64,000 nt of DNA from Pelagicoccus sp. SDUM812005. GTDB lineage: Bacteria > Verrucomicrobiota > Verrucomicrobiia > Opitutales > Opitutaceae. Positions 25,976 through 34,197 of this stretch are shown piece by piece. The number at the start of each line of letters is the position of its first letter. The stretch's first letter is position 1. The translations under genes were made by a program, and so were the position numbers. The DNA lies in NCBI RefSeq assembly GCF_031127875.1, contig NZ_JARXIA010000023.1:37112-101111 (forward strand), written 5' to 3'. A model generated the notes under the pieces. That model was not told the origin of the DNA. It made no database searches and was given only the letters and a program-made list of their open reading frames with translations.

Positions 25976-27454
25976 TCATTCCAGCGCGATCGTTTCCAGC
26001 ACCTCGCCCCGCTCGTTCACCAAGCGGAAAGTCGCCTGAGGTACGCCCCCAACTTCGCGGAATGCAAACTCGCTGAAAGCCCAGGACCTGCTGGGCAGGC
26101 CAAACAACTGAGCCGACCTGTCTTCCCCGAAGGCTTCGGGCCCCGGCACGCCGCCTAGGGTCGCCACCTCGAACTCATAGATCTTCTTGCCTCCCGGCCG
26201 GGGAATCGCAAAGCCGCGGGCGCCGTGACGGTCGCCGGAAAGCAGGACCACCTTCGATCCTTTCTTGGCGTCGATGACCTGGAAGATCTCTTCGCGCCCT
26301 TCCGTATCCCAGGTACCCCAGCTGTCTTTCCCGTTTGAAATATAGTCGCTCCACATCGTTCCGCTGCTGAGCAATATAAAGGGCGCGGTCGATTCCTCGA
26401 TCTGCTGCTTTGCCCAAGCCATCTGCTCCGCGCCCAAATAGGAATTCAACTTCCCGCGCTCCTCATATAACCTGCAGGAGCGCGTATCGAGACAGATAAA
26501 GTCCACCGGCCCCATGCGCGTCTTGAAGTAGACCCCCTTGCGTCGAGCTTCCCGGTCCGGATTATTCCATTGCCTCTTCCAGATCTTACGCAATCCGTCC
26601 ACGTCGATCGACTGTCCGCGAGAGAAGGTCCCGCTTGAATCGTCATGCCAATAGTCATGGTCGTCCCACGAGGTAAATACCGGAACGTTCGCCGCGAGCT
26701 GCTGCCACACCGGGGAAAGGTTGCGCAGCAGGTAGTCGGCATTGATCAATCCCCAGTCGCACTTGCGGTCATCGACCGCCGAGTCGCCCAGCACAAGCAT
26801 CGCCTTGCTGCCCCGCTCCTGCACCAGCTTCATCAGCTCCGGCCGATGCAAGCCCACTTTGTGGAAGCAGGTACCGAAGGCGATCTGGAAAGGATCCTCG
26901 GACAGCTCCGCCGGGGCCGTCGCAAAGCTGCCGCTCCCGAGCTCCCGCCCCTTCGAGTCTCGCACCACGTAAGCATAGCGGGTATTCGGCAAAAGCCCCT
27001 CGCAACGCACCGACTGGATCCGCTCCGCAGCAGCCGACTTGAAGACCTTCGACGCGCTGCGTCCCTTGCGGGTCACCACTACGTCGACCTTATCCGCCTC
27101 AGGCAGATGCATCCAAACCGCAACACCCGTCGCAGTCAGGTCGCCCAACATCGGACCTCCGATCGTCCTGCGGCCTGCAGCGCGGCAAACCTCCGCAATC
27201 GCCGCCTCCGGATCGGGCCCCGTCAGGGCCGCCCGCCCAGCCGCATAGAAATCCTGTACCGAGCGGGGCTGCTCCTTAAACTGGTTCATGATCCGCAGAT
27301 CGATTTCCAAGGTCCCCTGATGCGCCTCCTTCAACGAAACGAAGCGTGGGTCCTGAGCCGACGGCACGGCTGCTCTCGCCATCACGGCGCCCCCGATTCC
27401 GCAGGCGGTAAGGGTTATAAATTTTCTTCGTGGCAGTATATTCTTAGGGTTCAT
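25976..27454 (-). CDS. PhoD-like phosphatase/phosphodiesterase, Tat-exported
   Basis: 492 residues from ATG 27454 (9 codons further upstream is also open). The leader PRRKFITLTACGIGGAVMA is a twin-arginine signal, consistent with PhoD enzymes that fold with Ca/Fe in the cytoplasm. An N-terminal Fn3-like domain (GDLTATGVAVWMHL) precedes the metallophosphatase with FGTCFHK, VLGDSAVDD, TSWDDHDYW and LLSGDRHGA, the metal ligands of the family. It overlaps the end of the two-domain esterase gene by 11 bases, so it is coupled to it. In this cluster it might remove phosphate groups from the polysaccharide or may be a general phosphodiesterase; the sequence does not decide. Confidence 0.85.
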   Translation of the reverse strand: MNPKNILPRRKFITLTACGIGGAVMARAAVPSAQDPRFVSLKEAHQGTLEIDLRIMNQFKEQPRSVQDFYAAGRAALTGPDPEAAIAEVCRAAGRRTIGGPMLGDLTATGVAVWMHLPEADKVDVVVTRKGRSASKVFKSAAAERIQSVRCEGLLPNTRYAYVVRDSKGRELGSGSFATAPAELSEDPFQIAFGTCFHKVGLHRPELMKLVQERGSKAMLVLGDSAVDDRKCDWGLINADYLLRNLSPVWQQLAANVPVFTSWDDHDYWHDDSSGTFSRGQSIDVDGLRKIWKRQWNNPDREARRKGVYFKTRMGPVDFICLDTRSCRLYEERGKLNSYLGAEQMAWAKQQIEESTAPFILLSSGTMWSDYISNGKDSWGTWDTEGREEIFQVIDAKKGSKVVLLSGDRHGARGFAIPRPGGKKIYEFEVATLGGVPGPEAFGEDRSAQLFGLPSRSWAFSEFAFREVGGVPQATFRLVNERGEVLETIALE

Positions 27455-30161
27455 GGTCTTGTAACTTTGCGGCGTCATCACTGCTTGTGATCAGCCCTCC
27501 TGTATTGTCATTTTCATTACGATAAGCATGGACCTGCGGGACGTATTCCCCGCCGATCCAGCGAAAATTTCGGAACAGCGCATTCGAATCCTTCCACGCC
27601 GTTCCCTTGGGCATGGAAAACTCCAGCACGCCCACTTCGTTGATCGTGTCGCCAAGCGGCAGGCCTGTCTTTTCCTCCAAAAAGCGATCTCCCGCAAGCC
27701 TCACGGTTTGCCACTCGTCGCTCCCCTCCAGTTCCACTTCGCAGGAATAGGTTTCAAAATCCGAGACCCAGTAATTCTTGTGCAACTTCAAAGCGAATGC
27801 CTCCCCCTGCTCCGTCTTGATATCGAACTGCAAGGCAGCCCCCTTCGGCGCCCGAAACTCCGGATCGCTGGGAGCGTAGCTCATGGGTCCCACTCGGTCG
27901 ACTGCCAGGGCAGGCAACCCGCCGGGACCAACGGCTGCGAAAAGGCGATGCTTAGCCCGCGCCGGGATCGGGTCGGTGCCTGTGGAAGCGTGGGTCCAGT
28001 CCCCGACTCCCTCCGCGCCGTCATAAAAGACACGGGACGGTTTCCGGATAGTCGCAACTGCTCCGATTGTTTCTGGAATCACCGCCTGTAGTGGACTGCT
28101 AACTACCAGGCCCGATCGGTAAGTGACGTTGGCGAAAGCAAAGAGGTATTCGCCTGCATTCATCACTGGAGTGGCCGCCACATAAGCATCGCCTCGTTCA
28201 CTCGACTTCGCATGGCGCCAGTGACGATTAACGGCAAAGGGCGTTTCCAAGGAATAGAAGACCTCTACTTTCTTCACCTCTCGCCCGCGGTCCGGCTTTA
28301 GGACAAAGATCGGGCCCCCATCCGCTCCTACGCTCATTTTCGCGTCCGGATTTTCGGGCCAACTTCCCTCGCCCTTCAAATGGACGTCCATCCAAGCCGG
28401 AAGGGTATGAATAAAGTCAGCTCCGATATGATGACGGAAGCGCGGTGTCAGCGACCAAGCTCTCGGCACATCTGCTGGCATCAGCGCCAACGAATCTTCG
28501 GCCCGATCCATATAGCCGTGCCGGTCGTTGGAGGAGCTAAGAAAAAGCATGGGGAAGCGTACGTGGGGAGCCGAGGCCTCCGGCGCGAGCGAGGCCCGCC
28601 ATCGAAGCTCGTTCTGCGTTGGCGTGTATCCAGGATGATCGATCGCGTATTTCGGGTCCTTGTGCGAATAGGTGTTCCACCCCGCTCCGTAGATGGCGCA
28701 GCCGGCTTTGATCCGCGAATCGAAAGCCAAATTCCACATGATCGTGCCGCCCATCGAAATTCCAAAAGCGCCCATCCTGCTCGGGTCCACTTCGGCTTGG
28801 CTTTCGAGATAGGTCAGGGCCCGCATCGACGCTTGGGTCCAGAGGTAGTAGGCATCGCTCCTCGGCGACGGCTCCGTAACCTGCCTGCCGACTCGCTCCC
28901 GATGGTTGCCGTTGGAAACCTCGTGCCATTGCGTCACCTTCTCGCGATTCGTCCACTTCCCTCCCCAGTTGATCGTCAGGATCGCATAGCCACGACCGGA
29001 AAACTCCTTCAGCCAATCTTCGTTTACCGTCTGGCCGCCACCGTGGATATGCAGCAGCGCGGGGAGGTTCTCGCCTTTCGCGGGTGCGGCATAAATGCCG
29101 TAGATCCGGACCTGCTTTCCGTCGAATCGCTCCCCGTTGAAATAGACCTCCTTGTAGGTGACGCCGTCCGCCTCCCACGTATCCAGAATCTCCTCATCCA
29201 GCGGCTCTTCCCGCGGATCGTAGCCTTCCCAAATTTCCGCTGGAGACATCACCTGTCCTGCCCCCAGCTTCGACTTGTCCCTACTCTTGATCAAACCAAT
29301 CGCCTTCTCGGCAAAACGACTGCCGAGCAGCCGATAACCATCCACCGAATAGTGAAGGTCATCCTCGATATCCTTTCCCTTCCCGTTCTTTCCATCGTTC
29401 AAATCGTCCGTATCAACCCATTCGATTCGCGGATCCGCCGAGGCCACTTCCACTTGGACGTCGCGAATTCGTGTCCAATGCGGGTACTTCTCGTTGGCCA
29501 TGTCGAAATCGCTTAAGCGGCCGATGACGACATTGATATCCTCTCGCTCCAGATCCTGCGAGAGCTGGTCAATCAATCCCTTCAGACTCGTAGCGTAGAC
29601 CTCGCCGTGACTCTCCTTGGCGTCTCGCTCTCCTTGCATCCAGACAAACGTTACCGTCGTATAGTAGTCCCCCTTCGTTTCCGCTTCAACCGCGGCCATC
29701 AGCCTATCGTACAGGTCCCCGGGCTTTTGTCCGCCTTTATAGAAAGGATAACCTGTCTCTGCTGGATCATAGCCCACGGCGGGCTTCCATTTCTTGAACC
29801 AACGTCGAATAGGCTGCCCGCCCAAAGCATCCTTCACCACGGTAACGTTCCCTTTGCCAAACGCAGCCTCTACCGCCGGGGTAAAGGAAAGATTCGGATC
29901 TAGCCCCTGCATATTCGACTGGCCTGACAGAATGAACAAATGTTTCTCAACCTCGACGCCTTTTCCACGTGCCGCAAAGCTGGATACAGCGAGAGCCGCA
30001 ATGCAGGAGAACTTTAGGAACAGACCGATCCCCGAAAAAGACGCGACTACGCATCGCAAGCCTAAGCCGACACCGTAAAGCCACCCAGCCCCAAGCCTGA
30101 TTAATTGCATAAAAGGACCGCCACTCGCCAAGTGGCTTTTTCTGACTATTTGCTTCTTCAT
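27444..30161 (-). CDS. Two-domain esterase: SGNH sialate-O-acetylesterase-like plus alpha/beta-hydrolase
   Basis: 905 residues with an N-terminal hydrophobic leader (to ~64; the start could be Met18). Domain 1 (~73-295) is SGNH/SASA type: ILSGQSNMQG with nucleophile Ser82, WMQGERDA, and DDLHYSVDGYR carrying the Asp-His pair. Domain 2 (~330-640) is an alpha/beta hydrolase of acetyl-xylan-esterase/DLH type: HIHGGGQTVNEDW oxyanion region, FGISMGGT with Ser469, and later HHIGADF. The C-terminal ~200 residues are a beta-rich module. Two catalytic esterase units in one chain suggest removal of two acyl positions, or two acyl types, from the same glycan. It lies 69 bases after a sulfatase gene and overlaps the PhoD gene. 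Domain assignments are firm, substrates inferred. Confidence 0.82.
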   Translation of the reverse strand: MKKQIVRKSHLASGGPFMQLIRLGAGWLYGVGLGLRCVVASFSGIGLFLKFSCIAALAVSSFAARGKGVEVEKHLFILSGQSNMQGLDPNLSFTPAVEAAFGKGNVTVVKDALGGQPIRRWFKKWKPAVGYDPAETGYPFYKGGQKPGDLYDRLMAAVEAETKGDYYTTVTFVWMQGERDAKESHGEVYATSLKGLIDQLSQDLEREDINVVIGRLSDFDMANEKYPHWTRIRDVQVEVASADPRIEWVDTDDLNDGKNGKGKDIEDDLHYSVDGYRLLGSRFAEKAIGLIKSRDKSKLGAGQVMSPAEIWEGYDPREEPLDEEILDTWEADGVTYKEVYFNGERFDGKQVRIYGIYAAPAKGENLPALLHIHGGGQTVNEDWLKEFSGRGYAILTINWGGKWTNREKVTQWHEVSNGNHRERVGRQVTEPSPRSDAYYLWTQASMRALTYLESQAEVDPSRMGAFGISMGGTIMWNLAFDSRIKAGCAIYGAGWNTYSHKDPKYAIDHPGYTPTQNELRWRASLAPEASAPHVRFPMLFLSSSNDRHGYMDRAEDSLALMPADVPRAWSLTPRFRHHIGADFIHTLPAWMDVHLKGEGSWPENPDAKMSVGADGGPIFVLKPDRGREVKKVEVFYSLETPFAVNRHWRHAKSSERGDAYVAATPVMNAGEYLFAFANVTYRSGLVVSSPLQAVIPETIGAVATIRKPSRVFYDGAEGVGDWTHASTGTDPIPARAKHRLFAAVGPGGLPALAVDRVGPMSYAPSDPEFRAPKGAALQFDIKTEQGEAFALKLHKNYWVSDFETYSCEVELEGSDEWQTVRLAGDRFLEEKTGLPLGDTINEVGVLEFSMPKGTAWKDSNALFRNFRWIGGEYVPQVHAYRNENDNTGGLITSSDDAAKLQDHEP

Positions 30162-30230
30162 ACCTTAGAGGTCGCATCGATTTCTCGAAGGACCCTTATC
30201 CCAATTCCATTACGCAACGTTCTCGTCATG

Positions 30231-31769
30231 CTACTTTAGAGAGTTCCTCCATGCCTTGTATTGCGCACGCAGCCTATCGAAACGCTCAGGCTCCGCTGCG
30301 GAAAGGTCGACGATTTCCGTCTCGTCTTCGTTTAGATTATACAGTCTCCAGACCTCCCCGTCCTCTGTCACCAGCTTGTATCCATCAACGATGATAAAAG
30401 CCTGCCCACCTCGGTTCATGTAGACCGCTTCCTGACGCTCGATCGGCTCGTCTTTCATCACGTCAACAAAGCTGTCGCCACGTAAGATTCGTCCAGATAC
30501 CCCCTTAAACGTTTCCGGATATTCGGCTCCTGCAAGCTCAAGAAGCGTCGGCATTACATCCGACAAATGGGCAAACTTATCGGAAAACCGACCGGGGTTC
30601 CTGATGCCCTTAGGCCAGTGAAGGATCATCGGCGTGCGGGAGCCTCCATTATAGGAGCTGAGCTTGTGCATGCGAAAGGGAGTATTGGCAACGTTGCTCC
30701 AGTCCGCGCCGAGCGCAAAATAGCTGTCCAGGGCGCCTATCCTCTTCGGCCTCGCGCCCGACCCGATCTTCTCGGCGCCGTTATCGGAGCAGAAGAAGAT
30801 CAAGGTGTTCTCATAAGCCCCGAGGGCTTTGAGCTTCTGCAGCACGTCTCCGATACGCTGATCGACACAGTCGATCATTGCGGCATGGGTCTCCATGACC
30901 TTCGCCTGCCCTGCCCGCTGCTCCGCGTCCATCTGAGCCCAATCAGCGTGCGTAGCTGGCGAAAGCGGAAATCGCTTGGAATCTAACAACCCAATCTCCT
31001 GCTGCTTTTCGTACCGAGCCCGGCGGATAGCCTCGTATCCAGAATCGTAGACACCTTTGTACTTAGCGATATCTTCGGGCCAGGCCTGCAATGGATCGTG
31101 AGGAGCCGTGTAGGCAAGGTAGAGAAAGAAGGGACGGCCCGTACTCGCGTCCTCCCACTCGTCCAGATACTCCAATGCCTTGTCGGTAAAGGCATCCGTA
31201 GAATAGAATCCTTTGGGAAAGTAATGCTGGTAATTCGGGTCACGCGTGTCGAAGGTTAGTTCGTCATCGGCCCAATAGCGGGTTCTTCCCTTCCGGCCGG
31301 GAACCGGTTCACCTTCCCGTTGCAGCCCAGGATTGAAGTGATTGCTCATGCCGTCTCGAAGCCCGTAGTAGCGGTCGAATCCCCGATCAAAGAGACTGAC
31401 GGTGGAGTGATGCTTTCCGGAGGCAAAAGTGTGGTACCCCGCCTCTTTTAAGACCTGCCCAAGAGTCGGATTGTCGTAGCTGTTTTGAGAGGCAGCGAAA
31501 TTCGAATCTCCCATCATAAGGCTCACTCGACTGGCTCCGCACTTTGCGTTGTTATAGAAGCGACGGAACCGCACCCCGTTCTCCGCCAAGCCGTCCAGAT
31601 TGGGAGTTTCTATTTCCCCGCCATAGCAGCCGATATCCGACCACCCCATATCGTCCGCCATGATAAAGAGGATGTTGGGCCTGCATTGCGGAGCTTCAGT
31701 CGCATCTATATCCGCAAGTGCCGTTGATAGAACGCCTGCGACGAAAAGCCATTGATTGATCGTTTTCAT
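30231..31769 (-). CDS. Secreted family S1 sulfatase with CxAxR maturation motif
   Basis: 512 residues from ATG 31769, chosen because it starts the signal peptide (MKTINQWLFVAGVLSTALA) and has GGGAG 8-10 bases upstream; the open frame reaches 24 codons further into the preceding gene's end. Metal site FIMADDMGWSD (Asp39, Asp40). The formylglycine precursor is Cys77 in KCGASR, with Ala where the consensus CxPxR has Pro. A later SDNGAEKIG supplies the other metal ligands. Sulfatases need Cys-to-formylglycine conversion before export or in the periplasm; no maturase gene is in the window. It releases sulfate from a carbohydrate ester here, position unknown. The C-terminal coding end is nearly repeated in the mini-ORF at 34006-34179. 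Confidence 0.92.
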   Translation of the reverse strand: MKTINQWLFVAGVLSTALADIDATEAPQCRPNILFIMADDMGWSDIGCYGGEIETPNLDGLAENGVRFRRFYNNAKCGASRVSLMMGDSNFAASQNSYDNPTLGQVLKEAGYHTFASGKHHSTVSLFDRGFDRYYGLRDGMSNHFNPGLQREGEPVPGRKGRTRYWADDELTFDTRDPNYQHYFPKGFYSTDAFTDKALEYLDEWEDASTGRPFFLYLAYTAPHDPLQAWPEDIAKYKGVYDSGYEAIRRARYEKQQEIGLLDSKRFPLSPATHADWAQMDAEQRAGQAKVMETHAAMIDCVDQRIGDVLQKLKALGAYENTLIFFCSDNGAEKIGSGARPKRIGALDSYFALGADWSNVANTPFRMHKLSSYNGGSRTPMILHWPKGIRNPGRFSDKFAHLSDVMPTLLELAGAEYPETFKGVSGRILRGDSFVDVMKDEPIERQEAVYMNRGGQAFIIVDGYKLVTEDGEVWRLYNLNEDETEIVDLSAAEPERFDRLRAQYKAWRNSLK

Positions 31770-31818
31770 GGTAATTTCTCCCTTAGCGAAGGCCTGAAGA
31801 CCATCGAGATTCAGACAA

Positions 31819-33144
31819 CTACGAAGCTCCCCTGCCCCCATTTTTCTGATACTCTAGATTGGTCTCCGGCATCGTTTTGATCGCTTCTTTGAACTTCTCG
31901 TACAAATCTCTTTGTTCGCTCGTCATCCTCTCCAACGGGATGGGATTCAACTCTTCGCGGTCGTTCACGATATCGTAAAAGAGGCCATTCCCATGCAGCT
32001 TGTAGCTTTGGTTATGCACCCAAATCAGTTCCTTCTCGCCTAACTCCGCAGGGATCCAGCTCCATTCCTTCGGCCAGTAGTATTGAAAAATCCATTCGCG
32101 CGGATTGCCTTCCTTGCCCACGCATTGCGGCCAAAAACTGCGGCCATCAAGTTCGACATCGGGCAGCTTCGCATTGCCAATTTCCGCCAAGGTCGGCAGC
32201 ACGTCGGAAAAGTCGATGATATCCGCGCAACGTGCCCCCGCTGGGACAGTATCTGGGGCGTAGACGATCAGCGGCGAGTGAGTCCCGCGATCGTGCGGAA
32301 CGCCTTTCTTCCCGTCCACGACCTCGCCAAACGATTCATAGGTCAGGACTCGGTTCGTCCCATTATCGGTACAAAAAAGAAGCACCGTGTTCTCAGCGAG
32401 CCCCATCTCCTGAAGCCCATCGACAATCCTTCCTACGCACTTGTCCATGTACTTGACCATGTCCTCGAAATTCTTTTGAGGATTTTTCCGGTCGCGGGCT
32501 TCGCTGTCAGGAGTGGTTTCGAACGGACCATGCGCGAGCAACATCGGATAGTAAGCAAAGAAAGGCTCACCCTTATTGTTCCCTATAAATTCCAAGATCG
32601 AATCGACACAGAGATCCGGTCCGTAGTCATCCTTTCCATACACGACACGCTTTCCGTTCACGTCGAAATCCGGCTCCCAATACCGACTCCCTCGTCCGAG
32701 TTTAGTATTCCACAGGAACCACGTGTCGAAGCCAGCCGCGTTCGTCGCCGTCCCCCCTTTGTCATCCAGCTGCCACTTGCCTGCCACGTGCGTTTTGTAT
32801 CCCGCTTTCTTGAGCATATGGGCAAATGTGACCTCCGAAGCCGCCAGCTTGCCAAAACCAATGTAGTTGCGGATACCACTGCGCCCCGTCATAATCTTAA
32901 CTCGGCTCGGCGTACATTTCGGAGTCGAATAGGCGTGGTCGAACGTGATCCCTTCCTTCGCCAATTGGTCCAGTCGCGGAGTCCATGACTCACGAGCGCC
33001 GTAGGCTCCGAAGTTATTATCATAGGCGATGTCGTCCGCCATGATAAGGACGATATTCTTCTTCGCCACGCCAAGCATAGAATTGGCCAAGGCAAGCACA
33101 ACGAAGATCAACGCTGCCTTTCTATAAAATTTACGAGTCTTCAA
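31819..33144 (-). CDS. Secreted family S1 sulfatase, TTG start
   Basis: 441 residues. The start appears to be TTG at 33144, overlapping the TGA of the esterase gene (TTGA), directly before the leader KTRKFYRKAALIFVVLALA. Active-site landmarks: LIMADDIAYDN (Asp37, Asp38), formylglycine cysteine Cys77 in KCTPSR, FCTDNGTNR, and a compact C-terminus. Shorter than the other three sulfatases of the window, so a different subfamily. Overlap with the esterase gene implies translational coupling: de-acylation and desulfation are made together. Confidence 0.9.
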   Translation of the reverse strand: MKTRKFYRKAALIFVVLALANSMLGVAKKNIVLIMADDIAYDNNFGAYGARESWTPRLDQLAKEGITFDHAYSTPKCTPSRVKIMTGRSGIRNYIGFGKLAASEVTFAHMLKKAGYKTHVAGKWQLDDKGGTATNAAGFDTWFLWNTKLGRGSRYWEPDFDVNGKRVVYGKDDYGPDLCVDSILEFIGNNKGEPFFAYYPMLLAHGPFETTPDSEARDRKNPQKNFEDMVKYMDKCVGRIVDGLQEMGLAENTVLLFCTDNGTNRVLTYESFGEVVDGKKGVPHDRGTHSPLIVYAPDTVPAGARCADIIDFSDVLPTLAEIGNAKLPDVELDGRSFWPQCVGKEGNPREWIFQYYWPKEWSWIPAELGEKELIWVHNQSYKLHGNGLFYDIVNDREELNPIPLERMTSEQRDLYEKFKEAIKTMPETNLEYQKNGGRGAS

Positions 33145-33995
33145 ACCGGCGCTCTCTGTTTTAAGTTCAATCCTAGGTTCTTAAGCCACTCACCACACTC
33201 CGGATACCAATCTACACCGTTCAGGCCGTGACCGCCGCTTTCTGAAAGCAATATTCGAGCGCTTCCACCTGCCGCCCTAAGAGCCTTTTCATAGGCGATA
33301 CCTCCTTTCACGAAATTCTCATCGTCTTCAGCATAGACCAGAAATGTGGGAGCGACTTTGCTTCTCATAGGGAACTCTTCAGTCAAATCAGTCCCGCCAT
33401 TCTCAGTCGCGAAATACGCTCCAGAGGCGATGATGACAAACGCGGGTTCGCAACTTAATTGATCTGCATCATCAATGGCGTCATAGGCGGGCGCCAAGTA
33501 GTTCTGGCTAAGACGGGCAACCAAATGTCCTCCGGCAGAACTGCCAAGAACGCCGAACTGACTCGAATCGACATTCCATTTCGCCGCATCGCGGCGGACC
33601 ACCCGCATCGCCCGCTGCACATCCCTAAATGCCGCTTCGCGGTCGTCCGGAACGGTATACTTTAGCATGAATACGGTAATCCCTTGATCGTTCAGCCATT
33701 TGATTATCGGCGACCGGGGAGTCAAATGCACGTAACCTCCTCCTGGACAATAGAGCACCGCTGGCGTCGGCTCTGTACTTTGAACGGGAAAAACCGTTAA
33801 GTTCGGATCCTTAATATTGTGATACCGGATTTTCCCCCGATTGGTCACCTCCTCGTTGAGCCGGTTCTGTTCGCCACCGATCAGAGAGATCGGCCACAAT
33901 CGGATCACAGGATGGTCTCCCTCAACCACCTCCTCTGCAGCCATCGCAGGCAACACAGAATTCAGGAAAAGCAAGGCAACGTATATATATTTCAT
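33141..33995 (-). CDS. Secreted alpha/beta-hydrolase, acetylesterase-like
   Basis: 284 residues, signal peptide 1-20. Oxyanion motif CPGGGYVHL (83-91), nucleophile elbow GSSAGGH with Ser153, acid Asp224 or Asp225 in YAEDDENF, and His256 in GGHGLNG: a complete triad of the BD-FAE/acetyl-esterase type. Carbohydrate esterases of this kind take acetyl or other acyl groups off sugars in the periplasm. It lies 10 bases downstream of the sulfatase-remnant mini-ORF and overlaps the next sulfatase by 4 bases. Acyl specificity unknown. Confidence 0.87.
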   Translation of the reverse strand: MKYIYVALLFLNSVLPAMAAEEVVEGDHPVIRLWPISLIGGEQNRLNEEVTNRGKIRYHNIKDPNLTVFPVQSTEPTPAVLYCPGGGYVHLTPRSPIIKWLNDQGITVFMLKYTVPDDREAAFRDVQRAMRVVRRDAAKWNVDSSQFGVLGSSAGGHLVARLSQNYLAPAYDAIDDADQLSCEPAFVIIASGAYFATENGGTDLTEEFPMRSKVAPTFLVYAEDDENFVKGGIAYEKALRAAGGSARILLSESGGHGLNGVDWYPECGEWLKNLGLNLKQRAPV

Positions 33996-34005
33996 TTAAA
34001 TAGTA

Positions 34006-34179
34006 TTATCTGATCCCAAGCAACATATCGAAACGCTCAGACTTTACTGCGGAGAGTTCGAAGATCTTCGTTTCGTCTTCGTTTAGGAAGAGAATGTCTG
34101 TTTTTCCCTGTGCGGCAGCGAAAGCGAAAGGCGCGGCCAGCAGCCCGCAAGAAACGATACAGTGAAAGATCTTAGCCAT
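34006..34179 (-). pseudogene. Sulfatase remnant: signal peptide joined to the last ~30 residues of a sulfatase
   Basis: A 57-codon frame (ATG 34179, TAA 34006) encodes a plausible leader (MAKIFHCIVSCGLLAAPFAFA) followed at once by LFLNEDETKIFELSAVKSERFD. That second part matches the C-terminus of the sulfatase at 30231 (LNEDETEIVDLSAAEPERFDRL). The DNA match covers about 62 bases, roughly 84% identical by eye. Everything between leader and C-terminus, including the active site, is missing, so this looks like a deletion relic of a third tandem sulfatase gene between GH116 and the esterase. It still has a start, a leader and a stop, so a small exported peptide could be made; no function is claimed. 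Confidence 0.8.
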
Positions 34180-34197
34180 AATGATCCCGCGTCATCG

